NCBI GenBank assembly: GCA_025786725.1
Contig: JAHLTZ010000042.1
Location: 62,001-126,000 of the forward strand
Length of the DNA: 64,000 nucleotides
From: Syncephalis fuscata
Taxonomy: Eukaryota > Zoopagomycota > Zoopagomycetes > Zoopagales > Piptocephalidaceae
Reading direction: 5' to 3'
Shown here piece after piece: positions 1 to 16,478 of the stretch; positions within the stretch are counted from its first letter, which is position 1, and each line of letters starts with the position of its first letter. Under the pieces are notes generated by a model. The model ran no database searches. It was given only the letters and a program-made list of their open reading frames with translations, and was not told the DNA's origin. The position numbers and the translations under genes are program-made.

Positions 1-372
1 CAAATTACTGCGCAAAATGCAATAACTCAAATGTCACCAATAGATATCGACAGTCCGGTCGCTCTAACCGAGTCACCAGTAGAATCGCCCAACTTGGAGG
101 TATTACCACCTTTTCCTCCTCCTCCTCCACCCAGCACACCGCGTTTGCTACTGGATGAAAGAAGACGCCGTTCAACACAGCTTCTTCATTCTCCTCAGGG
201 ACGTAATACACTGCCGCCAAGAAACCGTATAGTTAACGCTTCCGATGCCGATACGTCTGGTCTAAGTATGCTTGGAAGAATGCCAGCATGGCATGAATGT
301 CAGCAACAAATACGAGCAATAACGCAAGCTACCATACGGCTGCTCGATATTGAGCGAGATGCCGGCATGTAG
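1..372 (+). CDS. 3' end of an unrecognised protein gene (partial)
   Basis: The frame is open from base 1 and ends at TAG 370-372, so the window cuts this gene on its 5' side. About 120 C-terminal residues are visible. They start with a Ser/Pro-rich stretch, then a run of prolines (PPFPPPPPPS), a basic patch (DERRRRS), and end in a short, probably helical tail (ITQATIRLLDIERDAGM). The proline run suggests a flexible, profilin/SH3-binding type of linker, which is inference only. I do not recognise the family. The frame has no intron signals and codon choice resembles the neighbours, so it is probably the real final exon and not a chance frame. Confidence 0.5.
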   Translation, partial: QITAQNAITQMSPIDIDSPVALTESPVESPNLEVLPPFPPPPPPSTPRLLLDERRRRSTQLLHSPQGRNTLPPRNRIVNASDADTSGLSMLGRMPAWHECQQQIRAITQATIRLLDIERDAGM

Positions 373-659
373 ATGACAAATAATCAATGACAATCCGTTA
401 AATGATTTAAATCATTGTATAAAAACCATAGTTATTATTGAAGTATCTCAATGTAAATTATTTGCTCAATCTAATACTATTTTCTTTTATTTATTATATT
501 AAAGCTAAACCATAGAACTCAGCATATGATGTAATGTTTGTGAAGTTTAAGAGAAAACTTACAAAGTCAAATAATAAACAGGTGATCATCATAACAGCAC
601 ACTATTAAATATTAAAAATGAAACATACTCATCATTGATTTGTACACTACTTTTGTATC
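373..659. other. Intergenic, 287 bp
   Basis: AT-rich spacer between the partial gene and NRDE2. It should hold the 3' UTR of the first gene and the promoter of the second. No RNA gene or other structure seen. Confidence 0.5.
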
Positions 660-3600
660 ATGTCTTCTCTACCAACTTCACGCGGCTCAGCGCGTCTTTT
701 TGCTATGGTAAACCATAATAATACAGTATTATTAGCAATTTAGACTAAGTATATTGTATATAGAGCGAGAATGATCAGTCTAATCAGGGATCACAACTGA
801 CACTACCTTCACCGCCACCACCACCTTCTACACTTCCAGGAATGCGCACGCTCGGCTCGGCTCCTTCATTCTCTAGTGCGCCCTCTATTGCCATTTTACG
901 CAAGAAAGGTAATGTTAACGTATTGCTAGTATAGATAGTCTAATGAACTCATATATATATATATATATTGACGGTTATTATGGTCGATACAGAACACACT
1001 CATACGTCGACACCTAGTCCAGCACCAGCAGCCTTTCCACTGGAACAAGAGGCAAAAACCCGCTCTAAAAAGAAGAAAAAGAAGGAGAAGCGAGGTAAAC
1101 GTCGTTCACATCGATCGCGTAGTCCACGTCCATCTAGGTCGCGATCTAAAGAATCAACTCGTTATCATAGACGTCGACGTAGTCCCAGTACCGATGACGT
1201 ATCATCAAGCGATGAAGGATCTACATTAAACTATCATCGTCAACGCTCATCGAACACTTCAGTAAGTGTAATTGAAATTATTTATCTATTATATTTATAT
1301 TTTGCATGTTTATAGACAAAAGGGTAACTTTAATTGTAATAGACCGTTGATACAAAATACTAATAGATCAAATAGACAAAATGATGATCAATATAACAGC
1401 CTTTATTACTATGACCGTCAAGGTGATAGAAATAATCTAACATATGAAAGCATGTACAAATATGATGTACCACGATATAGAACTCGTGAAGGTAACCATT
1501 GCTGTTTATTACACCATTACTGTATACTAACTATAGATAATGTATAATAGTAAGGACAGTTTTGGGTGCCCCATTATTTGTACGCACCATTAAAGGATCT
1601 CACGGTGAAGTATCCAATTTGGAAATATCTAAAAATATGCCATCACGGTCATCAAAGGTATTTATTATATAATTATAGTTATATATATATATAAATACAA
1701 TGATAATCATATATAATAGATATCTCGATATACTGATTATGCTGATCAATTTCGAATTTCCACATCATCATCATCAGCAGCACCAGTATCGATAGAAATA
1801 ACAAAGTAGGTGGTATTAATATTTAAATATAAATAATAACAACCATTAGAAATGAGGCAAATCTAGAAGAAAATGACTATATTAAATTGCAATTCGATAC
1901 GCCAATGTCAAATGCAATAGTTACTCGCACAAACACTGACCTGCCATCAACAATAGATCCGATGAAAGAAAAGCTTATTCAATTAGAACAACATGTACAA
2001 AATGTAAGTTACAATATCATGTCCCATAATACTTGCTTATAATATATAGTATCCATATGATGTCGATGGATGGTTAAGGCGAATTGCCTTTCAAGATGAA
2101 CAACTTTCATGGCCATCGAATAGAAAAGCCACCACACGTCACACGCTACTTGAAGTCAAACTATCAATTTATGAAAAAGCATTAGAGAATTGTCCAGACA
2201 ATGAGCGTCTACTTATTGGTTATATGAAGGGATGCGAAGCATTATGGGAGTAAGTATTACATATATATATATATGTAGGTTATAGATCTAATAATGTAAT
2301 GATGTAATATAGAACACCGCGCTTATTAAATGAATGGGAACAAATATTAAAGACACATCCAAGTCATTTACAGTTATGGATTGAATATCTTAATTTATAT
2401 CAACATCGATTCCAAGTATTTAGTGTTACTTCATGTCTACAAGCATATGAACAATGTATTACGACATTCCGTCAACTTTTATGGGAACATCCACAAGGTA
2501 CGTAATAGTTACAGATTATATTCATATTGCTAATCATTGATATTAGTTAAAGAAGATTTGGAATTATCATTTATTAGAATATTCCAACGAGCATGTCAAT
2601 TACTATTTGATTCAGGTATTATCGTTATTATTATTATAAAAGTATATTAATTGATGATTAAATAGGGTATACAGAACGGGCTATTAGTTGTTATCAAGCA
2701 ATGATTGAGTTATCATTTTTCAGTTTAACAGAAGACTATTCAATTGAATCTAATTGGAAACGATTATTAAAACAATTTGAATATTATTGGGAACAATCCT
2801 ATCCACGTATTGGAGACAGAGTAAGACAATATATTAAGTAATTAAATAATTAAATAATTAAATATATTTATTTCATATTAGAAAGCACGTGGTTGGTGGA
2901 AACACTTTGAAGGTAAGTAAATATTAAATATATTTATACTATAATTATATAGTATTAATAACATAGAAATAGAAGAAGAAGAAGAAGAAGAAGAAAGTAA
3001 TAGTGACAGTAATGACAATTATATTAAAGATACAATAGTTAAAGGTAATTTAGATTCAATAGCTGTTTACTATTTAATAATAATTAAATTTAAAAGATAA
3101 TAAAACTATTTGGATTCATCAAGAACAACAATTAGAAGTAGAATCATTATTGCCTCTACATGATTTATCTAAATCCACTCGTAAGTTTAATTAATAGTAT
3201 AACAATAATGGCTAATTACTTAATTAATATTAGAGGATCCATTTAGAATGGTGATGTTTGAAGATATTCAATCTTTACTATTCCCACCCTTAATGTCAAG
3301 TGTGGCTCGTTCTCGACTTATTACGGGATTGACCTCTTTATTAGGATTCTATCATTGTCAACCAGGATTATCTTCATCTGATCTGGCTGTTCTTGATCCA
3401 TATTTACACAGTGAATGTACTCAATCATTACCAATATCTCAATGGATTTGTTTATTATCAAAGAAGATAAAGATTTAATGGATATGACATCCAAGAGTAG
3501 TGATTGTAATACCAATAATGATCGTAATAGTAATCTACCTATATCAAACTATCCTCAATCGATATTCAGTATGGATAATGGAAAACAAAACAGCTATCCA

Positions 3601-5342
3601 TCCTTATCTATTATTGAATTCTACCGGTAAATACAAATAATAGACCAATTCATATAAATAGCTAATAGTATAATAACAATTATAATAACAATCATAATAA
3701 TAGATGCTGTTTATGGCAACTAGCACCATTTATAAGAGATATTCATGGTTATGCTATTCTTATTACACTACTACCCGTGGATGATATACTATTGTAAGTT
3801 ATAGGCGTAGTATAATAGATACATATTGATAATATATATATATGGTTAGACTACTTGATACATTAAAAGTATCCCATTTAATGGATGAATTAGGACGGGT
3901 GGCCTATCAAAGTATTAAAACTAGATTAGCCCTATCATCTATCGATAAGGTAACATTTATAAATGAATAAGTGACTAGTTATTAATCAATCAATAGATAT
4001 ATAGAATGGCATATGAAGAATTACCACAAGAAGTGTCACTATCTAAAGAATGGTGGTCAATAGCCCCTTCATTACATTCACTGGTCAAGACTGTATTAAG
4101 TATGGGCCAGGAACAACAAGCATTTAATATACTTATGTGTATGGCCATTTACCGTGATCAACCAAGTAAATAGATGGTATTCAAGTAGATTCATACTAAT
4201 AAATAAATAAATAATAGTAACAAGAGAACAAAGGGCAGCGGTACAATGGACACCTATTCAACAATTAAAGGCGCGTAAAGTAAGTTATAGCTATTACTTT
4301 AGTAATATGAATACTACTCACCACCCTATTAGATGTATGACCTTAGTATAAGTAGTCATTTATTAGTGGAACATTCAGACTATTTGGGGGATGAACAAAC
4401 TATTGGCATTGTGGGATGTATAACACTATTTGAATATTTTACGCATGGTATATCAAGTGCCAGTCGTATTTATCAACAAGTGTTTGATTTATTAGAAGAT
4501 GTAGGATTGGGTAAAAGTGTACGGGCTGAATTAATTCATATGCAATATCCTTTTTATTCTGCCATCATCCATTGAGTAGAATAGTTATTTCAAATTAACC
4601 AACTATTATTATTATTACAGAGACCCAATTATATTTAATACATCAATCCATTTGTACACTTTATCGACCAGCTGATTTCCGACATCGATTAGATGTGGCA
4701 TTAACACTATTTCCACATAATACATATCTATTATCGGCCTATTTAATGAATGAAACTAAATTTAAGATAGAGAATCGTTTACGACGTTCATTAGATAGTT
4801 TAATACACTTGTAAGTGACTTTAACCATTTGATGATTATTTGTATTAAACTATCGATGGATAGACAATCTTCCCATTGGTTATGGATGTTTAGCATCTAT
4901 GCTGAATTACGCTATCAACCAGGTAATTATAACGTATATCGAGTGCGTAATCTATTCGATCAAGCTATAGAAGATAGCAGGTAGGTTTATATAATAAGAA
5001 TATCATATGGGTATTTATATATATATATATAACGATTTAGTGGTGCTACTTCGGCCTCTTTATGGACACTTTATATTCTATTTGAATTACAGCAGAATAA
5101 TACTAAACGAGCAAATCAACTATTTCTACGAGCTATTCGAGCTTGTCCATGGCATAAACGTAAGTATCATATCATATATACTATACTATACTATACTAAT
5201 GTAACTGTATTATAATCTACTATTAGGTATTTATCTATTAGCCTACACTGTACTCAATAATACACTAGAAGATAGTGAAGTATCGGAAACACTGGATTTA
5301 ATGATGGAGAAAGAAATACGTCTACGTAGTCTACCCGAATAA
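660..5342 (+). CDS. NRDE2: NRDE-2 family protein (nuclear RNA surveillance / RNAi-related)
   Basis: A multi-intron gene (many introns of 40-100 bp). Likely start ATG 660 (MSSLPTSRGSARLFAM). The N-terminus is Pro-rich and then strongly basic and RS-like (KKKKKKEKRGKRR, around 1060-1150), typical of a nuclear protein. The core (about 2050-2520) carries the NRDE-2 signature: YDVDGWLRRIAFQDEQ, then ENCPDNERLLIGYMKGCEALW and WIEYLNLYQHRFQVF. These are HAT-like helical repeats, which continue to the C-terminus (MEKEIRLRSLPE, TAA 5340-5342). Family knowledge: human NRDE2 binds the exosome helicase MTR4, the S. pombe homologue Nrl1 works with the Mtl1/Ctr1 complex on cryptic introns, and the worm protein acts in nuclear RNAi. 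The exon at 3240-3640 needs a one-base correction near 3460 (an A run) to join two conserved frames. Convergent with the complex I gene, 101 bp away. Confidence 0.85.
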
Positions 5343-5443
5343 ACTAATTGATCATTATTGTGTAAAATAAAGAGTGAATTCAATCAGTGTTTGTTTAAGT
5401 AAACACCATTTATAGACGGTTATAATACGATGACCCTTAAAGA

Positions 5444-5807
5444 TTAATCGTCATAACCTGCAGGTGGATTTCTTGGACGATTTGGTACTATTAAATAAGT
5501 GTTGTCAATAAATGTCATTAATACGCGTGTAGATATGAATCCAACTCTACAAACTACTTACAAGGAAAGCTATAAGGTAGTGGTTGAGCAGTTTCATAAC
5601 CGAGTCTTCTACGTAGAGATGGTCCAAACAATGCCACTACAGGACCTATAATTGTATATGGATGAGCTATGTACAATCCAATAACCCTTTATGTTACTAT
5701 TTAACATAGTGGCCCTTACCAATAGTACCGACGGCGAATGAAAAGACAATCACCGGTGACTCAAAAGTGACACGACGAACAGTGTCCCAAATACGACCAG
5801 ATGACAT
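5444..5807 (-). CDS. NADH:ubiquinone oxidoreductase 9.5 kDa subunit (fungal NDUFA3-like)
   Basis: Three exons splice cleanly to a 72-residue protein beginning MSSGRIWDTVRRVTFESPV and ending in RPRNPPAGYDD. It has one membrane span (VIVFSFAVGTIGPVVALFG) followed by a basic RRRLGYE motif and a Pro-rich tail (PLPYSFP). Size, single span and the GPV...RRRxGY pattern match the fungal 9.5 kDa accessory subunit of mitochondrial complex I, related to animal NDUFA3; it sits in the inner-membrane arm. Introns lie at about 5517-5571 and 5645-5717, both GT-AG. The start is fixed by the only Met ahead of the conserved block. It shares a 224 bp divergent promoter region with the NUP43 gene. No frame break. 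Confidence 0.8.
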
Positions 5808-6031
5808 TGTATTGAATAGTAGAAGTAACAGTAACAGTAAGCCGTGATTCAATAAAACTAAAACACCAATGGTGAAAGAGAAGGAGGGAGTAGGAGAGAG
5901 CGAGTGAGAAGTGAAGTGAAAGATGTAAGAAAATAGATTATTACTACGACAGCCATCCATCATACTATTTTCTTTTTATTATTGGTATTGGTATTCAACT
6001 TGACTGGTCCATTGATTGTTGATAGCCAACT

Positions 6032-7629
6032 ATGCCGACTTCTACTTCTACAGTATTCCAGGCTAGTATAGCTACAGAACAGCCTATACGGAAAGTGCGT
6101 TGGTTGCAATCATCACATGAATTTGGTCAATCTACCGTGTATTTACTTGCCGGTTTACACGGTAACCAACAGGCAAGTATCCTGTAGAATTGTTTAATGG
6201 TAGAGAAAGTATTAACTATAGGCTATTTAGCCTAATCGTATTGCTTTATATGAATGTAGTGGTATGCATAAACCAGCTAGTGGCATCGATGTATCAACTA
6301 CATTGGACGCGACTTTAAAAGCAATAACAAATCATTCGGGTGAAGTGATGGATATCACGGTAAGGATTATTACAGCATATGAATACAATACACTAATTAG
6401 TTATGCTAGTGTATTGATACTAGCACATTTATTACGGCCAGCAGTAAAGGTGTTCTTGGTGTTTATAAGACACAAAATGTAATAAATAACTGTAAATGTA
6501 TAAATATATAAATAATATCTAACATATCGAGTAGACTGATCCATCATGGGAATTGACATCGATGGCCACTATAACATCATTGACTACAAGTTATACACAG
6601 CTGGCCACACAGCCTCACGTTAATAGTGTACCAGAGATTGCGGCAGCTGGTGAAGATGGTCGACTAACGATCATTCATCCAGAGAGTACACAAGTGCTAT
6701 CTACTTCTGGTAATTGTTTATGTTTGGTATAATATGACTGTGTCATAATTGGTGTAATTTAGATGCGTATTGTATGCCATTGACCGGCCTTACTTGGTTA
6801 TCATCTACACAAATTGTAAGTGGGTATTGGTGTAAGTTTTAAATCTAATAATTAAATAGTTGGCATCCACTTGTGCTGGTCAATTATTAATGTATGATCG
6901 AAATGATTTACGCAAGCCTGTATCTGTTTATTCAGAGTAAGTGAGCTATGTTGCTATTATTATTAATAACCATAATAACCATAATCATTATCGGTATTGC
7001 TTGTTATAATTAGTCCTGATGATCGTACAACGGGTATTAATGCTATTGCAGTACATCCATCTCAGGTTAGTCATTAATAGAGGAACTAAGAAAATGTGTA
7101 TATTTACTAATATATTTATTATATAGATTAATAAAGTAGCTATGGGTGATCAAATGGGTCGTGTTGCGGTTTGGGATTTCCGTTCAGGACATTTGCCTGC
7201 TTCTGAATATATGCAAGCTCATACGGCACCAGGTAATTAATTATATATGTATATATAATCTATGTGTGTAGTAATAATGGCTATCTAGTTCGTGAGATTA
7301 CTTTTCATCCTAGATATCCTGATCAGCTGCTTAGCTGTTCTGACGGTAATTATATGTTAATTTAATATCTATATATAGTGGATACTAACGAATGACGACT
7401 ATATCTATATCTATATCTATGTCTATCTAGATGGTACCTGCTGCATTAGTGATTGGGCTCAGCCTTATGAGGATCGATTCATCGCTTTGTTACGTCAACG
7501 GCCACGTATTCGACCAATAACACATCCATCAAATACACTTCCTGCCAATAGTATGGATTATAGTTATCAGGTCAATTGTTAGCATGTGGCACGGAAAGTG
7601 GGCGACTTCTTCTAAGATGTGACGAATAA
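6032..7629 (+). CDS. NUP43: Nup43-like WD40 nucleoporin
   Basis: A WD-repeat protein in at least eight exons, start ATG 6032 (MPTSTSTVFQAS). Segments align by eye with animal Nup43: HSGEVMDI, AAAGEDGRLTIIHPES, then the best block INKVAMGDQMGRVAVWDFRSG, followed by REITFHPRYPDQLLSCSDDG. In animals and plants Nup43 is a peripheral member of the Nup107-160 Y complex of the nuclear pore. The first intron (6173-6230) starts GCAAGT, a GC-AG intron that keeps phase. Near the C-terminus (7571-7580) the frame hits TAG just before a very Nup43-like tail (LLACGTESGRLLLRCDE, TAA 7627-7629); one missing base would restore it. A generic WD40 protein is the alternative, but the block order favours Nup43. 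Confidence 0.75.
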
Positions 7630-7794
7630 GCGTGGTTTAAATAAGAGCTTAGAGAATAAAATAAAATAACTATTTTAACTATTAGTATCGATTGAATTGG
7701 ATAATATTGGTGTTAGTATAGATTAATTATTGTGTGATTAATGGATTGAATTTTAACATTTATTTTATTTTTATTCAAAATTACCGTATTTACT

Positions 7795-11567
<3,773 letters not shown>

Positions 11568-11623
11568 CTAATTAACATGGTTATAATAAAATGTTCATTT
11601 AATAATCAAAAACATTAAACAAA

Positions 11624-12538
<915 letters not shown>

Positions 12539-13430
12539 AGTTGCAGCTATTGCTAGTTCGACCTGGCCACAAAGAAATACTGTGCTATTGAGGCTGGTGT
12601 CAGTTTAGACAGGTAGTCAGACTATGGTAAACAAAGGCCGCTACAGGTATTGGTCCAAACTGTTTGTACTGGTCGGCTCGGTTAGAGACAAGATGAGCAG
12701 CGTAAACAGTACACGTCTAGCTGCAAGTAATAAATGATGGCAATAAACGTAGTGGTGGTAGTGATAGTAGTACTAGTATGGTGCAACTGTGAATACACTG
12801 AATAGACGGAGGTTCAAAAATGAAAACACAAACAAGAATAGAGCCAATACAAGGGTCAACTAATCGTCAATGGAAGAGACTCTGCCACTCTTACTAGACG
12901 ATATAGTTGTACGTGCTGAATATACCTACAACTGTAGACGTGTGTAGATGAATGCTACGAGAAAGATGACGATACGCTCGCTAACAGGAGAAAGAAGCAA
13001 AGGGATCGAATGGTAGATGGCCTACTTTTAGTGAGACCATCGACTTTGTCCATCGATGATTGGATGGTTAATATCGTCCAATGAACAGACAATGCGGAGT
13101 GCGTCGAATGAATGCGCTCTTTCGTCCTTGCTTGTATTGCTGCTATACTGGTTTCTCATCTTTTGTCCACTTTGAACTGCAACGGTAGTTGTAACTAAAC
13201 AACGACAACGGCAGTAATATTGACAGCAAGCCTTTGCTTTTGTTTGTTTGTTCGTTCGCTCGTTGGCTGGTTGTACACGTATACATGCTTGCTGATCTAA
13301 ATACAGTAAATCACTCGACATATCTATTCTAATAGTTATACACTAATTGTAGCTATTGTTGTTGGCTAAGCCATACAAGCTATTTAACGGCGTAATACGC
13401 TTATTATTTTTCTCCATTTTTCTTGAACGT
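12539..13430. other. Intergenic, divergent promoter region (892 bp)
   Basis: Separates the divergent YPT6 and GUP1 genes. It contains a chance minus-strand frame of 97 codons (13028-13321), rich in Cys, Arg and Lys, that I do not accept as a gene. No tRNA-like cloverleaf or repeat seen. Confidence 0.5.
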
Positions 13431-15629
13431 ATGCGTGAACGGTCACCAACAACGCGTGTCGAGTTGGCGACATTTTCGACCACTCAGCCAGATGCGAGCA
13501 CGAATGAAGTAACAAAGGAAGAACGTCGTTCTACAAACTCAGTATCGCCTTCGCGATGGAATACAAAAGAGTTTTACGTATACTATGCTACATTTATTAC
13601 TGTTGTTCCATATATGATATGGTCCACTTATCATTTGAGTTCAGGTAAAGGCTACTTGTATCATGTACTATTTTAAACTTATGCCAGCGATATTAGAGTC
13701 AATGCCCAACTATAAGGTCTACGAGCACACTTTGTCAGATGGATGGATTTTTGGTAGAAAAATAGTACGTTTATTGTTTGCATGCTGTGTTTACTGTAAT
13801 ATTACGCGATATTAGGATAATACCGATGCACAATATAGAGAGTTTCGTCGTCATATCCCACTATTGGCAATGGGAGCAGCCATTTATGTAATAATTAGTA
13901 ATTTACTAGATAAATTTACATCGACTGTCAAAGATGGCCAGGTTGTACGCAACATAGCGGCGAGACGCATATTCTATCTTGTATCATCTGCACTATTTAT
14001 GGTTGCCATTAGCGGTGCCAATATTATTAAGATTATATTGATTGTTAGCATCAATTATGCAGTGGCCAAGATTGGTCAAGGATCAAGATGGAATCCACTT
14101 ATTACTTGGATATTTAACTTGGCTGTACTGCTATTCAATGATCAATTTGAAGGCTATCGATACAGTGAAATTAATAGCGCATTGGCATTTTTTGTAAGTA
14201 GTTTATAGATTGCAGAACATGGCCACTAATGATCATATAGGACAATCATCGTGGACTTATGCCTCGATGGGAGATTCATTTTAAATTTGCCATGTTACGT
14301 ATGGTATCGTTTAATATGGATTATTATTGGTGTTGTCAAGGAGCGTATCAGGAATTGGATACAAATGTTAGTAGACGTCTTAATTTAATAAGCGCAGCAT
14401 TAACATTAGCTATTAGGACAAAGGCCATGTGGATAATGAACGGTCGCGTATTCAATCGCCGCGTAAACCGCACGAATACAACTATGCCAATTATTTAACC
14501 TATTTATTCTACATTCCACTGTTTCTGGCCGGCCCAATTATTACATTTAACAACTTTATCGCCCAGGTGAGTTAGATATTTAGCTTGACTCGTACAAGAA
14601 TTAATGGCAAATTACCCATTTGTAGATGCATCATAAACCAAGCAGTATTACGGTTAAATCTACTATTCTCTATGGATTACGTGTTCTTGGTGCCATACTT
14701 ACTATGGAATTAATGATGCACTATCTTTACGTAGTGACCATTAGTAAAACGCATGCTGGGCTGGATTTACTCCGTTCCAAATAAGTATGGTTGGCTACTT
14801 TAATCTTAAATTTATATGGCTTAAGGTAGGTGGTGATAATACGGTTATATAGTTCAAAATACAGTCTAACAGCAGTTATGCATAGCTGCTGATCATCTGG
14901 CGCTTTTTCCGCTTGTGGGCCATGGCCGATAATGTTGAAGTTATTGAGAATATGAACCGCTGTATGAGTAATAACTATTCTGCCCAAGGATTCTGGCGTA
15001 GCTGGCACAGAAGCTACAATCGCTGGTTAATTAGGTATGAGTAATTGTATAGCTTTTATTTATGCTAATCCACAATGGTATGCATTATACAGATATGTCT
15101 ACATTCCTATGGGTGGTAGCCAGTATGCTACCTACAATATGTGGCCAGTGTTTACATTTGTAGCTGTGTGGCATGATGTGTCATTCAAGCTATTGGCATG
15201 GGCATGGTTAATCTGTCTTTTCTTATTGCCGGAAATTGTGCTAACGCGTGTATTCCGACCTTACCGCGTAAGTAGCTTACAAACACCAATAGCATATCAA
15301 TTAATTTGTGACTGTGTAACAGAAATGGAAATATTACCGACACGTGGCGGCGATTGGTGGCGTAGGCAATATGATTATGATGGCGGTGGCCAATTTGGTT
15401 GGATTCGCTGTAGGCGTGGATGGTATGAAAGAAATGGGCAGACTGATTTTAACACCCAATGGTAAGTGCCAAGTTCTAGTATATGTCTATAGCAACAATA
15501 GCTCACAATTTGGCTTTAGGTATTGGTTTTCTAATTTTAGGGCCAATGTGCATCTTTGTAGCTGTCCAGTTGATGTTTGAAATCCGAGAAAGTGAGAAAC
15601 GAAGAGGAGTTACCGGTAATAACTTTTAG
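13431..15629 (+). CDS. GUP1: Gup1-type membrane-bound O-acyltransferase (MBOAT)
   Basis: Start ATG 13431 ([20 protein letters not shown]), a hydrophilic N-terminus followed by about ten hydrophobic spans. Landmarks in order: [106 protein letters not shown], and the catalytic-His block [17 protein letters not shown]. Ends [19 protein letters not shown] 15627-15629. Yeast Gup1 sits in the ER and remodels GPI-anchor lipids with C26 acyl chains. Eight or so exons join in phase except at about 14751-14762, where one base is missing between VVTISKTHA and the GFTPFQISM block. Animal HHAT is the related alternative, but the RSWHRSYN and FNMDYYW blocks favour Gup1. Confidence 0.88.
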
Positions 15630-16478
15630 TTTGCTTTGAATAAATACAAATGATTTTAAATATCAATTTATTACATTTATAACAATAAATGTGCTTTAAA
15701 TATATAATTAGCTGATTTATAAAATGCAGTGCAATCAGTAAGTAATTATATCTTTATGTTAGTGGTTTGTATAGTAGATTATTCTACATATGCTATTTGC
15801 ATTTGGCTATTTGAAATTTACGCTTTGTCAAGTATGATTGGTGTAATTATGAAACACAAATATGCATTGTCGTTTCATAGATATATCGTAGCTATTTTTG
15901 GTTGTCATTTGAGCTGGTGATCTATTTGCCCCATTTTTGTAATTCCTTGACTTCGATCTGATTTGTACAGAATTACATTAATATTACAATAACTGAGCTT
16001 TTGTTTTGTTTATATAAAGCAACACGATTTATTGCCAGTTTTAAAAGCAGAGTCAAACTTGATAATTTGGAATGTAATCGCTTTTACAGCAACACAGCCG
16101 CTAGTTGTTGAATTAAGCCGGTACAGAAACTGTGTAGTGTTACAAGTTTATAGATAATATTTATGGCAGAATCATACACAGAATGCCTCTAAATCACACT
16201 TTATAATTGCTTAATATGGAATGTTACATATATTTTTAGATAGCGTTTCAAATGATAGTCAAATCATCCTTTGCAGGAATTATAAACAGGTAATTGTTAC
16301 AGTAATACCGGTTGCATTGAGAACTGTTACATATTACAATTCAATTGCTTGCCCAATATTTTATTTAAATAAAGCAACGTTTTTAATTTGCAAAACAACA
16401 ACTCACTACCAACTACCATTAGGATTATTGATTAATCTATACTTTCGTATCTTTAATATTCATTTAATTGTACCCACA
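15630..16478. other. Intergenic, 849 bp
   Basis: AT-rich spacer between GUP1 and the prolyl-oligopeptidase-like gene. AATAAA-like polyadenylation signals occur near 15640-15690. The frames in it are low-complexity and have no recognisable content. Confidence 0.5.

Noticed and set aside
13028-13321. 97-codon minus-strand frame between YPT6 and GUP1
   Set aside because: Cys/Lys/Arg-rich without family resemblance, hydrophobic pattern or splice context; lies where a divergent promoter is expected.
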